Shown here: positions 20,460 to 22,214 of the stretch, piece after piece | How the letters are laid out: each line of letters starts with the position of its first letter | Position numbering within the stretch: the first letter of the stretch is position 1 | Source of the DNA: DASXRC01 sp036506495 | Lineage (GTDB): Bacteria > Actinomycetota > Actinomycetes > Mycobacteriales > Micromonosporaceae | NCBI GenBank assembly: GCA_036506495.1 | Contig: DASXRQ010000057.1 | Coordinates: forward strand, 1 to 22,214 | Direction of reading: 5' to 3' | DNA length: 22,214 bases | Made by a program: the position numbers and the translations under genes | The notes under the pieces: generated by a model | Told to the model about the DNA's origin: nothing | The model's input: the letters and a program-made list of their open reading frames with translations, nothing else | Databases searched by the model: none

Positions 20460-21958
20460 GCACGACCGCGCTGCCCGCGTTTGACGACGTGACCGCCCGC
20501 TACGAGCCGGTCATCGGGCTTGAGGTGCACGTCGAGCTGGACACGAACACCAAGATGTTCTGCGGCTGCCCGACCACTTTCGGTGCCGAGCCGAACACCC
20601 AGGTGTGCCCCGTCTGCCTGGGTCTGCCGGGCAGCCTGCCGGTGGCCAACCGGGCGGCCATCGAGGCGACGATCCGGATCGGCCTCGCGCTCAACTGCGA
20701 CATCGCGGAGTGGTGCCGGTTCGCCCGCAAGAACTACTTCTACCCGGACATGCCGAAGAACTTCCAGATCAGCCAGTACGACGAGCCGCTGTGCACCAAC
20801 GGCTGGCTGGATGTGGAGACCGAGGGCCGCGTGGTCCGGGTCGAGATCGAACGCGTGCACCTGGAAGAGGACACCGGCAAGACCCTGCATGTCGGGGGCG
20901 CGACCGGCCGGATCCACGGCGCGACCGAGTCGCTGGTCGACTACAACAGGGCCGGCATCCCACTCGTGGAGATCGTCACCAAGCCGGTCCCCGGCACCGG
21001 CGCGCTGGCGCCGATCGTCGCCCGGGCGTACGTCCGGGAGCTGCGCGACGTGGTCCGCTCGCTCGCCGTGTCCGATGTCCGCATGGAGCAGGGTTCGCTG
21101 CGCTGCGACGTGAACACGTCGCTGAACCGCCCGGGCGAGGCGTGGGGCACCCGCACGGAAACCAAGAACGTGAATTCGCTGCGCAGTGTGGAACGGGCGG
21201 TGCGCGCGGAGATGATCCGGCAATCGGCGGTGCTGGACGGCGGCGGCCGCGTCGTCCAGGAAACCCGGCACTTCCACGAGGACACCAGCGACACGACGTC
21301 GGGCCGGTCCAAGGAGACCGCAACCGACTACCGGTACTTCCCGGAGCCCGATCTGGTGCCGCTCGCACCGGATCCGGCGTGGGTCGCCGAACTCCGGGCC
21401 GCGCTACCCGAGCTGCCGCGGGTGCGTCGGGCCAGGCTGCGTGCCGACTGGGGACTGTCCGAACTGGACATGCAGGCCATCGTGAACGCCGGCGCGGTCG
21501 AGCTCATCGACGAGACCGTGGCTGCCGGGGCCACGCCCGACGCCGCCCGGAAGTGGTGGCTGGGCGAACTCTCGCGCCGTGCCAACGAGGTGGGGGTCGA
21601 CCTCGCCGCGGTCGGTGCCTCACCCGCCGACGTGGCGGAACTGCAGGGCCTGGTCGACGCCGGGAAGCTGAGCGACAAGCTCGCCCGTACCGTGCTCGAG
21701 GGGGTCATCGCCGGCGAGGGATCGCCGAAACAGGTGGTGGCCGCCCGCGGTCTCGAGATGGTCTCCGATACCGGCGCGCTGACGGCCGCCGTCGACGAGG
21801 CGATCGCCGCCAACCCAGACGTGGCCGACAAGGTCCGGGACGGGAAGATCGCGGCGGCCGGTGTGCTGGTCGGCGCGGTCATGCGGTCAACCAGCAACCA
21901 GGCGGACGCCAAGACCGTCCGCGAGCTGATCCTGTCGCGCCTGGGTGCGGGAGCCTGA
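20456..21958 (+). CDS. gatB: Asp/Glu-tRNA(Asn/Gln) amidotransferase subunit B
   Basis: 500 aa, full length. After YEPVIGLEVHVELDTNTKMF come the zinc cysteines Cys36, Cys38, Cys51 and Cys54 (CGCPTTFG and CPVCLGLPGS), then the GatB signature YFYPDMPKNFQISQYDEPL and the kinase/amidation core with DYNRAGIPLVEIVT and ETKNVNSLRSVERA. The C-terminal 150 residues are the YqeY-like tail domain that contacts tRNA. GatB phosphorylates the misacylated Glu or Asp on tRNA and amidates it with ammonia from GatA. The ATG overlaps the gatA stop (ATGA). It is the last gene of the operon; direct repeats and hairpins follow immediately. Confidence 0.95.
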   Translation: MSTTALPAFDDVTARYEPVIGLEVHVELDTNTKMFCGCPTTFGAEPNTQVCPVCLGLPGSLPVANRAAIEATIRIGLALNCDIAEWCRFARKNYFYPDMPKNFQISQYDEPLCTNGWLDVETEGRVVRVEIERVHLEEDTGKTLHVGGATGRIHGATESLVDYNRAGIPLVEIVTKPVPGTGALAPIVARAYVRELRDVVRSLAVSDVRMEQGSLRCDVNTSLNRPGEAWGTRTETKNVNSLRSVERAVRAEMIRQSAVLDGGGRVVQETRHFHEDTSDTTSGRSKETATDYRYFPEPDLVPLAPDPAWVAELRAALPELPRVRRARLRADWGLSELDMQAIVNAGAVELIDETVAAGATPDAARKWWLGELSRRANEVGVDLAAVGASPADVAELQGLVDAGKLSDKLARTVLEGVIAGEGSPKQVVAARGLEMVSDTGALTAAVDEAIAANPDVADKVRDGKIAAAGVLVGAVMRSTSNQADAKTVRELILSRLGAGA

Positions 21959-21976
21959 CCGGCCGCCCGCGCTGGC

Positions 21977-22005
21977 GCCCGAGCGCCCGGAGGGCCCGAG
22001 CGCCC
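21977..22005. repeat. 12-base direct repeat after gatB
   Basis: GCCCGAGCGCCC occurs at 21977-21988 and again at 21994-22005, separated by five bases. It lies 18 bases after the gatB stop and runs directly into the hairpin repeats. It may be slippage-generated low-complexity sequence. Confidence 0.6.
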
Positions 22006-22075
22006 AACTCTGACGGAGTTGGGGGTTCAGGGCCCGTCGGGCCCGACTCTGACGGAGTTGGGGGTTCAGGGCCCG
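22002..22075. repeat. Tandem pair of hairpin repeats after gatB
   Basis: Two 35-base units (22002-22036 and 22041-22075) differ at one base (A22006 versus G22045) and repeat with a 39-base period. Each contains the stem ACTC-TGACG-GAGT (extended to CCCAACTC/GAGTTGGG in the first unit) followed by GGGGTTCAGGGCCCG. Between them GGGCCC-GTC-GGGCCC can form a further stem. The core is identical to the inner hairpin before mnmA (10270-10288). Position after gatB fits a terminator, but tandem duplication and recurrence 12 kb away indicate a dispersed repeat family. Confidence 0.8.
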
Positions 22076-22083
22076 CGCGGTCG

Positions 22084-22214
22084 TGTCCCTGGGGTGGTGT
22101 AAATGACAACGGACGTAGGTTCCTTTCGAGACCGCCAAGTCGTCGACAGGAAGGACTACGCCCGTGTCTCGTCGAGTATCGCCCAGCGAGCAGATCCGTG
22201 CGCAGATCGATGCC
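22084..22214 (+). mobile_element. Possible left end of an IS256-like insertion sequence (partial)
   Basis: After the hairpin repeats the composition changes abruptly to less GC-rich sequence with GGGGTGGTGTAAATGACAAC, a stretch resembling terminal repeats of IS256-family elements as I remember them, followed 70 bases later by an open frame. The right end and target duplication are outside the window, so the boundary at about 22084-22090 is only an estimate. Confidence 0.35.
22164..22214 (+). CDS. Start of a gene running off the window, possibly a transposase
   Basis: GTG at 22164 opens a frame of 17 codons to the window end, MSRRVSPSEQIRAQIDA. AGGAAGGA (22148-22155) is a good ribosome site eight bases upstream. 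A basic N-terminus followed by an amphipathic helix of this kind resembles N-termini of IS256/mutator-type transposases from actinobacteria, and the upstream sequence looks like an insertion-sequence end. Seventeen residues are too few for certainty; any small helical DNA-binding protein could start this way. Confidence 0.45.
   Translation, partial: MSRRVSPSEQIRAQIDA

Noticed and set aside
22002..22075. Possible CRISPR-like array of regularly spaced repeats
   Set aside because: Only two units with a four-base spacer and internal hairpins; no cas genes; the same core occurs singly elsewhere.

Overview
The window is very GC-rich, with strong G/C bias at third codon positions and frequent GTG starts. 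Several genes have a TANNNT hexamer just 6-8 nt before the start codon, a pattern typical of actinobacterial leaderless transcription. Gene content and order (etfB-etfA ... cysteine desulfurase - mnmA - MetE-like - ligA ... gatC-gatA-gatB) match a conserved actinobacterial chromosomal block; in Mycobacterium tuberculosis the equivalents run from Rv3029c to Rv3009c. A filamentous or Micromonospora-like actinobacterium is the best guess. This is a core chromosomal segment with small accessory insertions, not a mobile island.

Layout. 1-936: end of a DrrA-like ABC ATPase and its DrrB-like permease. 937-1237: convergent gap with three stem-loops. 1238-4638, minus strand: four envelope genes (two DUF202 membrane proteins, a PLDc_N membrane protein, and a secreted beta-helix protein with a five-helix membrane tail). 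4609-5851: a GNAT acetyltransferase and an unrecognised 135-aa helical protein. 5852-5996: probable promoter and palindromic operator. 5997-7752: etfBA. 7777-9025: a VapBC-type toxin-antitoxin pair coupled to a nucleotidyltransferase, inserted into the conserved block. 9037-12455: cysteine desulfurase, mnmA and a short MetE-like protein. 12470-12535: a long near-perfect inverted repeat between convergent genes. 12554-13930, minus: stand-alone TrpB2. 14033-16165: ligA. 16399-18558: a membrane GGDEF-EAL protein with a recognisable promoter. 18658-21958: overlapping gatCAB. 21959-22163: GC-rich hairpin repeats, then what looks like the left end of an insertion sequence, whose coding region runs off the window.

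Functional links. Cysteine desulfurase supplies the sulfur that MnmA puts on tRNA wobble uridine. GatCAB makes Gln-tRNA and/or Asn-tRNA by transamidation. EtfBA carries electrons from acyl-CoA-type dehydrogenases. The least ordinary items are a hairpin family shared between the mnmA leader and the region after gatB, the three-gene toxin-antitoxin/nucleotidyltransferase insert, the membrane-tailed beta-helix cluster, and a DUF202 gene with no canonical start near its conserved domain. I see no rRNA, tRNA or CRISPR array. I do not see one clear-cut new defence or biosynthetic system.
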